From the NCBI GenBank assembly GCA_039545315.1, contig BCIM01000001.1, positions 2,389,783 through 2,453,782 of the forward strand: a stretch of 64,000 nucleotides of DNA. Direction: 5' to 3'. A program made the position numbers and the translations under genes. Shown one piece after another: positions 1-10,984 of this stretch. Origin of the DNA: Kondoa malvinella. Its lineage: Eukaryota; Basidiomycota; Agaricostilbomycetes; Agaricostilbales; Kondoaceae. The notes under the pieces are model-generated. The model had not been told where the DNA came from, searched no databases, and worked only from the letters and a program-made list of their open reading frames with translations. Each line of letters opens with the position of its first letter. The first letter of the stretch is position 1.

Positions 1-1219
1 TTGAGGATGGTGTCAAGGACGCATGTGCTATTATTCATGAAAATGGCGGCCAAGTGTGTTTGCAGCCTCTTCACTACCAAGCGCTTATGGCTGCTTTCAG
101 GTATACCTCGACGGTGCCAATCTGAACGCTCAAATAGGCATTACGAATCCTGCTGCCTGTGGAGTAAGTCAAATGTGCCACAGCAGAACGCTTGCTAATC
201 TCACTGAATGAAGTCGGATGTCTCGCATCTCAACCTTCATAAAACACTGGGCATCGCTCATGGGGGCAAGTTATGTCTTTCGTCCGTGAATGTCAGCTCA
301 TGCTATCTGTCTAGGCGGTGGACCTGGAGTGGGCCCCATCGCAGTCGCGGAACATTTGGTACCATATCTACCTGGTCATTCGGTTGTGCAGACAGGTGGA
401 GACAAGGCAATAACAGCAGTCACCTCGGCGCCCTTCGGATCTGCATCCATCCTCACCATCTCCTGGGCATATTGTCGAATGCTCGGTGGAGGCGGTTTGA
501 CCTACTCATCTCAAATCGCTCTTCTCTGCGCCAATTACCTTATGAATCGCCTCAAAGACTCTTACATGGTCAAATTCACAAACAGGAATAAACTCTGCGC
601 ACATGAGTTCATTTTGGATTTGGCGGAATTTGACAAGAAAGCTGGCATCAAAGTCACCGATGTGGCCAAGCGATTGCAGGACTACAGCTTTCACCCAAGC
701 ACAACGAGCTGGCCAGTGTCGTAGCTCCATCGCTCCCTTGCTCCTGACTCTATCTGATGATATCCGATGATTGATAAACAGTACAGCAATGTTGATCGAA
801 CCAACCGAATGTGAATCCCTCAAAGAATTGGACCGTTTTGCGGACGCCATGATCACCATTCGAGGCGAAATACAAGAGATTATCGATGGCAAGCAATCGA
901 AGGATGACAACATCTTGAAGAACTCACCTCACCCTCTTAGAAGACTACTCGAGACCGAATGGGACAAGCCATACTCTCGCGAGAGGGCAGCTTACCCTGA
1001 TCCTAAGCTGAAGCTGAACAAGGTACGCTATGAGAATGTCGCATCAGCAAGCCGCTCATCAATACTGCAGTTCTGGCCAAGCGTTGGCAGACTACAAGAG
1101 TCCTACGGCGACCTCAATCGTAAGCAGCAGCTTCTCGCCTGCACCTCGGCTGTTGCTGATTCTTTCATACAGTCATCTGCGAATGCCCAAGCGTCGCAGA
1201 GAGCGAGAGCGACCTATAA
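1..1219 (+). CDS. GCV2: Glycine dehydrogenase (decarboxylating), P-protein, C-terminal part
   Basis: Mitochondrial P-protein of the glycine cleavage system, which decarboxylates glycine using PLP. The 5' part lies outside the window. Seven exons can be joined: 1-53, 101-163, 214-265, 315-720, 782-1022, 1071-1119, 1173-1219. The joined protein shows the P-protein signatures YLDGANLNAQ, SDVSHLNLHKT (its Lys is the PLP-binding residue in the family), GGGGPGVGPI, LPGH, AKRLQDY and the C-terminal FWPSVGR...YGDLNLICEC. Every join keeps frame. The third intron (266-314) starts with GCAAGT instead of GT, and the second ends in AAG. The long downstream reading frame past 1219 is intron read-through. 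Family assignment is firm; the last exon border is slightly less so. Confidence 0.93.
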
Positions 1220-1902
1220 ATCAGACCTTCAACACTTCACTTATTCCCGCCTTCAACAGGGAACATTTGTTATACACATTCAACTGAGCATTTGTACAAA
1301 GCGGGAATACAGGAGACACATTAGATTCAAGCATACTTGGGATACCATTGGCTCATGTAATGTAGCTACAAGTGCGGACGAGATAGATCAATTTCTAGAT
1401 CAACGCATCGCTGATCCGTCGTCAAGTTGACACCGCTACTTTTCTGCGCTCAATGGGCAAGTTTCGCGATTGTTATATGATAGTCTCAAATCTTCGAATT
1501 GTAATTGTCGCATGGCAACCTCTTCTCGAGTCCCTCTGCAGATCCCTCGCTTGATTCGAGACGTACGAAGCAGTCTTCGCGTTGAGCTGCTCGTACGAGA
1601 TGGCATCAATCGACGGCCCTTGAAATTGACTTTTCTCCGCCTGTCGACTTGCCCCCTGAGCGGGCCCTTGGTCCATATTACTTAAGGCTGATCCATCTGA
1701 TCAATTGCTCAGGATTCGAGTAACAAGCAATCAGCAACGCAAGCTTACCTGCATGATCTTTTTAGGTATCAGAAGATGACCGCGCATGTCCTTTCATCTC
1801 TCAACATCACTAGCTTGATCAAATGCTGAATGGCGGAAATTCGACAGTCTTGCTTGGGCTGTACTTTTGAGACTGACTTGATAGACCCAAGTCATCTGGC
1901 AG
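1220..1902. other. Intergenic, GCV2 / F-box gene (convergent)
   Basis: About 680 nt between two convergent stops. It should hold both 3' UTRs. Only short overlapping reading frames without codon character are present, and I see no RNA gene or repeat. Confidence 0.5.
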
Positions 1903-3329
1903 CTATAGAAGATCTTCGTCATCAAAGTCGTCCATCATCGGCAGCGCGGGCTTCTTCTCTTCTACGATATCAGGATGAAACACCTTGACTCTCTCATCCT
2001 CTTCCACAACCGCCCACATCTTTCTCGTCTCGAACGCCCCTCTCCGCTTCTTGACCCTAATCGCCTCAAACATGCTCGAGGACAAGCTCGCAAACCGAAC
2101 TTCCAACCGTTCCAGATTGGGTAGTAGTTCCAGCACCTGCAGTACAACTTCCGGCTCTTCCCAACCATCACCCATGCCATCTTTAGGCGGTACAATCATT
2201 TTCAATGTGCGCAAATTGCTCGGACTCAGCGCTGCAATGAGGTTGACGCTGATACCGAATTCATGAAGGATGAGCGTATCGAGGTTTGGGAAAGGGTTTG
2301 GGTCGGCTGTTGAATATGCACGAGGATCAAGAGCTGGTACGCATGTATAGGCTTGTCGACCAGGAACGAGATCTTTGTAAACGAGTTCGAGGTGAGTGAG
2401 GAAATGCGAGCCGAGGTTGTATAGCCTGTTGAATCGATACCAGACGTCTTCGGTCGTGTCTGTCATGCTGATTTTGAGGTATTCGAGATGGGAGCAAGCG
2501 GGTATGAGGAGCTTGCTTAGATTGTCTGCATGCGACGTGACGGAGTCTTGGCCTGGTAGCATATCTTTCTGTAACAGGTCGAGATGTAGCTTTCGTAGTC
2601 GGACGTTGGTCGTTGGATGCGAGGAATGGTGCTGATACTTGTGCGCTAGCGGGTCGACTAGTATCGTTAGCTCGGTCAAGCCATTGAAGCGTGCAATAAG
2701 CTTGGATATATCGTATAATTCTGATGGAAAGGCGAGAGCTAGAGACTTTGTGTGTATATTGATTTGCGGTCGTAAGAAGAGCAGATCGAAGAGCGTCACA
2801 CGACCTTCCGGACCAGATGCCTTGTATTCTGGCAGCGAAGCAGTGAAGCTTTTCAATGACGTTGGCAAGCGAGTCAAAATGCTCTCCAGGTTCTTGTACA
2901 AAGACCGAGACGACTGCTGATGCGGTACGGAAACCTCTATATGCCGTATGTGATGGAAAGGTCCATCTTCTATAGATGCTAGTTGTCGCACTTTGCGATG
3001 CGTCAAGAGTCTAAACTCGCGCCAAAGCAGCAGTCTAGCTGGCTCGACCCAGGCCTTGCAGACGGACATCAGACAAAGACATTGCTCTATGTAGCAACAT
3101 CAGCTCCGATCGTGGCAAGCGTTGAGTATCAATCACCTTCTCGCGATAAGGAAATCAGGCCTTTCCTTGATCGAAGTGACTTGTATTTCGTCCTTCAACA
3201 GAACGTCAGAGGAGCGATCGAAGCCGGTCGGTGTCGAGCTTACGGTCTGTGCTTGTAAGACTCCTCAAGCGTATTGGCAAAGATTTGAAGCAGGAGCTCT
3301 GTTGGCAGGTCAAATGACGATGCTTCCAT
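1903..3329 (-). CDS. F-box / leucine-rich-repeat-like protein
   Basis: Probable substrate receptor of an SCF ubiquitin ligase. Three exons: a short first exon from ATG at 3329 reads MEASSFDLPTELLLQIF, the start of an F-box; a small second exon follows; the long third exon opens with LMSVCKAWVEPARLLLWREF, the end of an F-box. Phases agree across both introns (about 51 and 53 nt). The remaining roughly 350 residues are Leu-rich with irregular repeat-like segments (LTELTILV, LEYLKISM, LDTLILHEFG, LERLEVRF), as in fungal F-box/LRR proteins, and end in an acidic DDFDDEDLL tail. The substrate cannot be told from sequence. Confidence 0.8.
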
Positions 3330-3709
3330 TTTCGTCGAATTCTTGGAAATCTCAAGTACTCCTGGCTAGATCTGGTATTCAGGTCTTGTTGGTATGCTCC
3401 AGCTCAGCCAGGTATGTCCAGATCAAGCCGTTTTGGGTATCAGTCCGTGGTCAATGCGCAACTTTATTCGGCAGAAAAACATTGCCTTGATCTACGAGCT
3501 TATCCGCGGCTACTCTACGATACCTGGCAGCACGGCCAGAAGATCAGCTCCTTCGATTTTGGCTCGCGCTGGTCAATCTTCTACAACCTTCTGATCGTCA
3601 CTTTTCCGCTCTTATCTTGGCCTATCCAAAGTGTCCATCTTCCGACAATACTGGTCTAATACTGTGAATATACCCTTTCTCCTGCGTGTACATCTCTTGT
3701 CGATCCAGC

Positions 3710-5487
3710 ATGAAATTATGGCCAACCGATTATGTCAACTTGGACACCGGAGCGACATCACAATGGCGAGAAAAGCTCAAGCCAGCCAATCTAGTTCTCG
3801 GAGCAACTCTATCAGTCACTCTGGTAGTCTTCTATCATCTGATCAGCTCGAAACCTGCAGGTCTATCGCCTAGCATCCCAGCGTCACCAGCGCATTACCT
3901 TCCGATCAAATCTATACCAGACGTCTCTGAAGAATTGCTAGATCCATTGTTCAGCTCACAAGATGGTTTACTGTACCCTCCAGATCTACAACCTGCCAAG
4001 TTGAACAAGTACAGACGCGCATCAGCAACTTTTGTCAGTCTGGTTCGAAACAGCGAGCTAGAAGGGATGATGAGCAGCATGCGAGAGATTGAGAATAGCT
4101 TCAACAAGAAAGCTGAATACCCTTGGGTGTTTTTGAACGAAGAAGAATTCACGCACGAGTTTAAGGATAGCGTGAGGAGAATGACGAGGAGCAAAATCTC
4201 CTTTGGGAAGGTCCCGAAAGAGCATTGGAGCTATCCGAGCTGGATAGATCAGAAGAAAGCGGCGGAAACGAGGCAGAGGATGAAGGAGCAAGGTGTCTTT
4301 TACGGCGACAGTGAGTCGTATAGGCATATGTGTCGCTTTAACTCTGGGTGAGCGGTCCACATCAAGCAGTTCTATCAACTAATACGAGTCTAGCTTCTTC
4401 TATCGCCATAATCTGCTGGAACAATTCGACTACTACTGGCGTGTGGAACGTGAGCTGCCAAAACCGCCGCTGTCGTTTATCTGACGCAACCTGCAGCAAA
4501 TGTCAAGTTTCCCTGTGACATCGACTATGATGTATGCTCGTCGTTACTAGCCTGCATAGTAGCTGATGTCCGCAACAGCCGTTCCTTTTCATGCAGCAGA
4601 ACAATAAAGCTTACGGCTTCACTATCGCTGTGCCTGAGTAAACTTCTTCCCATCCATCTAATGCTCAGCTCATTCTTTGTATAGACTCAAGAACACTATA
4701 GAGACACTTTGGCCAACAGTACAAGAGTTCTTTCAGCTACATCCCGATTATCTGGCAAAGGACAACGCGCTGAGCTTTGTCGTGGACGACATGAGTAAAG
4801 ACATGAAGGCGGATTATAACCTTTGTGTGAGCTTGCCAGAATGGGAGAGGGGTCTGGCTGAATTGCTTCCCTAGCACTTCTGGAGCAACTTTGAGATTGG
4901 CGATTTGAGATTCTGGAGGAGCAAGGAGTACTTCGATGTAGGCTTTTCGTCTGCTACCAGGCATCAATACTGACCATGCTGCAGTTCTTCGACTTTCTAG
5001 ATCGGAAAGGTGGCTTCTTGTAAGTGATCCTTCGCCTGAGCTGAAGGCTGTTACTGAGTCATATGCGATAGCTACGAGCGATGGGGAGAGTGAGTTCTGC
5101 TGCTGCACTACTCCTGATCTGCCTGATATGATATGTAGTGCACCGGTACATTCGATAGGTGAGCTAAAACTCCGTCGGCAGCCTCGCGAGACTCATCAAG
5201 GCACACAGCGGCTGCACTTCTTCTACCGAAGAACCGAATACACTACTTCAATGATATAGGCTATCAGCATGGTCGGCCGTTTCTATCTTTCAATCTACAA
5301 GCTGATCTCTCGAGCCAGATTCGTTCATACACTGTCCTGTTGGCAAGTCGTTCAATGCGAATGGAAAATGCACATGCAATCCAGCAGATAGTAAGCTAGT
5401 CACCTGTATGAGAGCTGCCCAGCTAACAGGAAAATAGCCTATGAGAATCTCGGTTTCAGCTGTATACCGCATTGGCAACGATCCTGA
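3710..5487 (+). CDS. GT15 alpha-1,2-mannosyltransferase (KTR/KRE2/MNT1 family)
   Basis: Golgi type II membrane mannosyltransferase that extends N- and O-linked mannose chains. The ATG at 3710 gives a short cytosolic N-terminus, then a signal anchor (LVLGATLSVTLVVFYHLI) and a stem. The catalytic domain shows family blocks in order: [125 protein letters not shown] and HYFNDIGY. There are about ten introns, most near 50 nt. The C-terminus keeps the Cys-rich tail (FIHCPVGK, CTCNPAD, GFSCIPH) before a TGA at 5485. I cannot say which KTR paralogue it is. Confidence 0.9.
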
Positions 5488-5784
5488 ACGTCTATGAACC
5501 TCGGAGAGCTGTGTGAATCGATAGCTTGAGATGCTACGAGCTGTCAAGGTGGGCCCATATTCAACGCGGAGTACAATTGTTGATATGCAAGACAGCACGA
5601 GGCTGAGCAGATAACATCTTGTCTGCGGGTCGATGCAGTGGGAACGGACGCAAAAAGGGTTTACGATAGCATTGTCCACATGCTTGCACAGTAAGGCTAG
5701 CGGCAAGGAAGCGGCAACTAATTTAGTACGGATAGAAGCTGCACACCTGCTCAGCGCCGGTCATATGTAAATGGTAGTCTTGAC

Positions 5785-6875
5785 TCACATGTAGCTAGCA
5801 ATTATCCATTCTGGCTGACCCTTGCCAAAGGCACGTCTCGCATCGTCTTCTTCCTCAGTGTCAGTAACGAATGCCCTGCTCGGAATCACTTTGATGGCTG
5901 GATTTTTGGCCCATCGAATCAAGCGAGCTGAGAAGCGATTTTGCAAGCGCATGCACATGGTCGCATCAAAGGAAACGGTATCGAAGCCGGATGATTCGCT
6001 ATGCTGATCGACAGACAAAGCAACAGCGTTTTGGTCGAGCTTCTTGACGCTCTTGTCGTTGCTGGTCTGCTTCCTGCTTGCTGAGGAGTGTCGGTTGAGT
6101 GGGACGCCGACAAGAGAATGATGATCATATCCGTATCCATCCTCGTAGTCCGCTGCAAACAATTTGGTGAGACCAAAGTCCTGCAAGAACCGGTCGATCT
6201 TTTTGGAGATCTGAAACACAGAGATGATTAACACGCTAACGGCTATCACAGACGGTGGAAAGCACCTCCGAGCCAGATTCGTGCGATTGCAATCGCTGTT
6301 CCTCACGGTACTCCCAGGCATAGTCCGAATCCTCATCGTAGAAGTCATCGCAATCGCTCAGGTCGGCCCCTGAAGATATGTTCAGCACAGGTCAACAGTG
6401 CCACCAATAAGCATTTGTAAGGAAACAAACAGCAATTGCGCTTCCCTGGAAATAGGTGTTCTGGCTGTCAGGTTCTGTGTCAATTACAACAACGGACTCA
6501 CCGCATTCACAACGCATCCAGCGAAATTCGAAGCTTTGGCCGGAGAGCACTGGTCTGGTGTGAGCATGAGTCGTACGGTATATCGGTGCGTGCCTCACCA
6601 CACTCGCGAATCATTTCAAAGAGCTCTGCTGGCAGATCCCCAATGCGAGAAGGCTTCTTTTTAATGAAAGCCAAAGTTCCAGCGATGACGCGGTTTTCGT
6701 GCGAAAAGGACAGGCCCGCGAGTAAGACAAGAGTCATCGATAGTCACAGGCAGCAGCAGACGATCATAGACAAAGCGAGGACGTTGTTCTTGACGCTCGG
6801 CCATTTCTCAGCGGCAGAGATGAGCGAGTCTGTTTCAACCCGATAGCCCAGCAGCATGGTAGTCTGGCTAGGCAT
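5785..6875 (-). CDS. Unrecognised multi-exon protein
   Basis: No family recognised. The start is taken at the ATG at 6875 (MPSQTTMLLGYRV). The C-terminal half is well supported: spliced pieces run from an acidic DLSDCDDFYDEDSDYAWEYR segment through FLQDFGLTKLFAADYEDGYGYDHH and VSFDATMCMRLQNRFSARLI to the stop at 5785. The middle holds SRIGDLPAELFEMIREC, which looks like the first helix of an F-box but is followed by nothing F-box-like. Between about 6720 and 6830 the apparent coding frame changes twice without usable splice sites, so either an intron is missed, the assembly has indels, or the gene is damaged. It lies tail-to-head with the HNH gene, 97 nt downstream of its stop. Confidence 0.5.
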
Positions 6876-6971
6876 TGTAGGAATCGCGCAAAAGAGGACA
6901 AAGGGTGCAGATGCCTGTTGCTATTGTGCAGGTATCTCTAGATGACTGATATACGATACAAGAAGTCCCGA

Positions 6972-8049
6972 TCAACATATAGGCAGGCGATTCGTAAAGT
7001 AGCGCTCCAAAACTCCTTTGCCCTCAGTCACCCAGCCCTCATCCGAAAGATCCACTTCGCACTCCTTCAAATCTTCGTCAAACCTGTCATCTTTGATTTC
7101 CCCAGCTCCTCTGATATTGCTCAGGATTGCTTGTTCATAATGCCACTTCAAAAGAACATCGGAAGGCAGAGGTATGCTGGCGTTGTCCGGGTAACGAGCT
7201 AGGACTGGTGAAGGACGCCCGACAGTACCGAACGACGAGATTACATTCGTTGCTTCCTTGTCAAATGTGACCAGGCGATAGTCGTCCTAGTGATAATGAG
7301 TACATCGGCTTATCTTTCACAGGGCTAGTGCACTCACATCGACATCGAAAGCGAAGCGATAGAAGTCGAAGTACACATGCGCACCCACAAAGAGACTTAT
7401 TCCGTTCTCGAAGCTGTTGACAGGGTGTAGCATGTCCTGCGGCGAATGTTGCAAAGCCCTGTGCTGTAATTGAGCCATGTAAGCTTATGCTCAGCACGGA
7501 GATCTAGATACTCGAAAACAGTTTTCACGCACGATGTTCGGAAGGGTCTTTGGAACGATATGGCAGGCCTGTAAGCCGGCTCGAAGGTTCATACCCGTAG
7601 CCGCGCAAACCCAGCCGTCCCGCTCTTTGATGTTCTCACTCCATCGACTTTGCTGAGACGGTGAAGAAGACGAGCTTATGACTGTCTGTTACGAAGAGAA
7701 CATAGAGAACATACGTTAGGAGTTGTGCCAGGTGAGGCATTACGTCTGTAGAAGGGCGTAGTCGTCAAATTCACCGGACAAGGCGAAAGATCAGGTGTAG
7801 CGACGAAATATTCGCCCAATGGCAGGGTATCATTTGACAGTGCAGCCAAGACAGAATCATCTTTAAACGAGACGAGTACCCATCATCTGCTGGCAGCCGA
7901 GCTACATCAAAGCACATTGCGAGGGCGCGAAAGAAGGCTCGACAGGTCCAAGATCCTCGTTCTTGCTGCAGGCCAGCGACCAGAGTGCGCGAATTGGTTG
8001 TTGTATCGTATACGAAGACATTGCGTTGTTGTATGTCTGCTGCTTGCAT
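6972..8049 (-). CDS. Fungal HNH-nuclease-domain protein
   Basis: The protein carries an HNH domain of the type common in basidiomycete genomes (Pfam HNH_2 style); the biological role of that family is unknown. Exons read on the minus strand: an N-terminal part with NVFVYDTTTNSR, then SRWSENIKERDGWVCAATG, GLQACHIVPKTLPN (first His of the fold), FENGISLFVGAHVYFDFYRFAFDVD (N and second H in N-G-I-S-L...AHVYFDF), DDYRLVTFD and the family-typical LLKWHYEQAILSNIRGAGE, ending IC at 6972. The start (8049) gives a good N-terminus, but the frame must shift by one base near 7865 to reach the DDSVLAALSNDTLPLGEYF segment, with no convincing intron there. It is divergent from a possible short exon at 8142. 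Confidence 0.7.
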
Positions 8050-8141
8050 TTATCACAGTGACCACTTGGCGGTTCCAAACAGCCCACTCTCGGCATCCGC
8101 AACTTGAGTCGCTTGTCCTCTACCAACCACCGGCCGATACC

Positions 8142-8320
8142 ATGCGCATCAACGAGGATACCTCTCTAGTTGGCCCACTTTGGAGAACACCCGCAGCGCC
8201 AGAGGTCTCCACAGATGATAAGGTCACGGTAGATGATGGGCAGGGCGAAGGACAGCCAGATACGCCGAAGAGCAAGAGGCCGAGGAAAACTAGAGCAGCG
8301 GGTCGGAAAGTGTGCAAAGC
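8142..8320 (+). CDS. Possible orphan first exon, basic nuclear-type peptide
   Basis: An ATG at 8142 opens 60 codons that are acidic, then strongly basic (PKSKRPRKTRAAGRKVCKA), ending at a good GTATGT donor at 8321. The basic end resembles the run-up to a Zn2Cys6 cluster, but no Cys-rich exon follows before the next gene at 8527. It may be a 5' exon of an unresolved gene or non-coding. Confidence 0.25.
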
Positions 8321-8526
8321 GTATGTTTTCTTGCGCTGTGGGCGGAGAGGCCTGTTTCACAACTATTCTGTCTCATTCTCCCGCGTGGGCATTATATCCG
8401 CATCGCGCCTCGTGACGTGACTTTAACTCATTCCCCTACATTCTGCCTCGTATCAGTATCCATGAGCGCCATGAGCACGGCCTGTTCTTTCCCCCTTGCT
8501 TTCACACCATCTGCTGCCTGCCCATC

Positions 8527-10624
8527 ATGTCTGCTCAACAGATGCAAGCGTTCTTGGCCAGTCTCACCCAATTACCTGCAGATGTGAACGTAGGTCTTGT
8601 TCAGAGGCTTGCTTCTAGTGGATCGACATACACTGACGTCTCTACAGCCTTATGCATACTTCAGGGAAAGCTTGTTTGCTTTATGGGTGTACGTGTCTGC
8701 TCTATCAATTCGAATCAAGCTGATAGTTGCATTCAGGGCTGAAACGTATGCACCATCATCTTTCTCGTTCTCGTTGTGACCTTTCTCTGCCCAGTTCAAA
8801 GGCATTCGAAAAGGCGGTCTGGGCCAACATCGGCGTCAGCATAGCCGGTGCGCTCTTCGGATGCATAGCAGTCGTAGCGAAAGGTCTTTCTGGAGGATTG
8901 TGGATCTGCAGAAAAAAGCCGGTGCAGAAGGGCGTCTTGCTTGCTCCTAATACCACCGTAGGTCACCAAGGTATTGCCCGAGCTCCAATCGCTGATGACA
9001 AGATGGGTAGCTGCTGCTGGTCATCTTCATAACGTTATATTTCATCTGTAAGTGGTATCAGCATGTTACCCCTTGCAACCTACTCACATCCATTTACTAG
9101 TGGTCTGTTCGGTCAAATTCAGATCAATACGCGAGCTAATTTGCTGCACAGAACATCATGTCCGACGTGTTCATGCTACAAGCTTGGGCATGGCGTGGCT
9201 CTGCCGTGTCTTGGAATAACATTCAGGGCATCCTATGGTAAGTATTGCTTGTTCTTCGCTGATGACCAATCCACTAAACATTCGCGCAGGCTACAAGTCT
9301 GGCTGTGCGCTTGGACTGAATGCTGTACGTCCTTCTTCACGTCTGCAAAGCGATTCTAACTGAGTGATGCAGGGGGTATGCGTCTAGCATCGAATAGTTG
9401 CTCCTTGCTCATCCACTTCTAGGCTGTGCTGTCGCCGCTTACCTCGCCTCAAGCTACGACCAAGACAGAAGATTCGACCTAAAGCGTATGCGACAAGGTT
9501 CTCCGCTTTCTGGGCTGTCCCGCATTAGTCCCAAGATCTTCAATATAGTCTTCATTAGTGGCTTCTTCATCCAATCGGCCCTGTGAGTGGCATAATATTG
9601 CTTCTCTATCTACGCTGACTTCCTACAGCATGCTCACACTGTTCAGCATTACCGCATACAAGGACGAGGTTGTGGATGATATATATAACGACTTGGTCAA
9701 GATGCTTGCACGACCTACAGCAGATTGGCAGCCTGGACAATTATTTGCCTTGAATCCAACTTGGTTGATCCCTCTCACAAAGTATGCCGACAGTCTCTTT
9801 GCTCTGATCCCTACCATTCGGTAAGGCTATTCTCATGCGTATTTATTGGCTGGGTTCATCTGTCTGAACAGTCGTACTTTCCTTACCGAAGTCGGACTAC
9901 TGCTCGCTGTTGCTTGCATCTTTGTTCCGTTTGCGATACTGCAACTTCGTTCAATGCGCCAGCAATTGAGAAGCTATACAATTCGGCTAAGCAGCAACCA
10001 GGCGAGACTTGGTGCTCTAAGAACTACATAGTATGCGTCCTTCCCGTGCTGTGATAGCAACTGCTGATGATGAGTCTTGGCAGCCGTCTGATGCATGTAG
10101 AAACGGCTGGTATGGTCCAAATCAGATTGGCATCTCGAGACTGATGCATGTTCCAGCGGTGCTGTTATTGATGCTTGCATACGCTGGCTACGGCGTCTGG
10201 GTGGGTGGGTTTACCGAAAAGGTGCTACAAGATGGCAACGCTGTCACCAAGCTTGGGCTTCTTGCTGGTGTATGTCATTTCTGGACTCCTGCTGCTTGAA
10301 ACCTAAGGACTTCTGCAGTATACCTTTGCTGGTATCTGTGGTCCACTCAATGTCGTCCTAGCTTGGAGATCTATACAACCTCTGCTAAAGAGAAGAAACC
10401 AGCGTCATTTCCTACCCGGCATTACCGTTCACACTGAAGTCGCTCGACATGTGGATGTGGCAGATGAAGACAGCAAGCTACAGAACGACAACAGATACCC
10501 GCTCGTCTATCAAGCAGTGTTTTGGGAGGATCCTGTACCGCTCACGCCTACTTCCGGTGTGATGCTTGATCTGTCAAATGTGTTGGATAAGAAAAGCGAA
10601 GTGGGCAAGGATGGTCTATTGTAG
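8527..10624 (+). CDS. Multi-pass integral membrane protein, fungal
   Basis: An integral membrane protein of unknown function. It starts MSAQQMQAFLASL (ATG 8527), then PYAYFRESLFALWVSKAFEKAVW and a membrane segment (IGVSIAGALFGCIAVVA). Later segments are IFNIVFISGFF, VGLLLAVACIFVPFAILQL, AVLLLMLAYAGYGVWVGG and YTFAGICGPLNVVLAW, followed by a hydrophilic C-tail ending GKDGLL at 10622. At least nine introns, joined in phase with GTACGT, GTATGG or GTATGT donors. The stretch 8960-9155 is not resolved: a read-through stop at 9031 could end a first gene, but the amphipathic pattern continues in exon MSDVFMLQAWAW at about 9160, so I treat it as one gene. It contains a probable 3-nt exon at 9373-9375. 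I believe similar proteins occur in other basidiomycetes, from memory only. Confidence 0.6.
9373..9375 (+). other. Probable 3-nt microexon (GGG)
   Basis: It is flanked by a 48-nt intron (9325-9372; GTACGT donor, CTAAC branch point 20 nt before its GATGCAG end) and a 47-nt intron (9376-9422; GTATGC donor, CTTCTAG end). Skipping it as one 98-nt intron also keeps frame, so the sequence alone does not prove it. Confidence 0.5.
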
Positions 10625-10984
10625 GCAGTGCAATGCAGAGTATGTTCAGAAGGTCTAATTGTGAGGAGGCGGACCGAAAATGAAGACTGAGGATCAGTGG
10701 CCATACATAGCTCGTTGCGCTTCAGCCGTCCCAAGAGCTGCCTGCTTGTCTGACGTGCAAGAGAGCTGTGATTTACAACAATGGCAGACTGAGCTCGTAA
10801 CGACTCGGCAAGGACGTTCATTGATATGAAAATGAGGCGACCGAAATGACTAAGCTACCTCACCAAACCAAGGTTGAGATACTGGTGACGGGCTCGCACT
10901 GCATAGCGCAAGAATCCTGTGTGTAAGAGACTTCAGTATTTACATGTGCAGTGCGGTTGAATGTGCCTCACCGGCCGCTTGCCA
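10625..10984. other. Intergenic, convergent
   Basis: About 360 nt between the stop of the membrane protein gene and the stop of the opposite-strand ubiquitin-like-domain gene. No gene, repeat or RNA is recognised; presumably two 3' UTRs. Confidence 0.5.

Noticed and set aside
6600..6660. F-box call for the unrecognised gene (LPAELFEMI)
   Set aside because: Only the first helix is suggested; the rest of the F-box consensus is absent.
7683..7711. A 29-nt intron in the HNH gene
   Set aside because: A 62-nt intron from GTAATG with a CTAAC branch point and the GACAG acceptor gives the same downstream frame and normal size, so the tiny intron is unnecessary.
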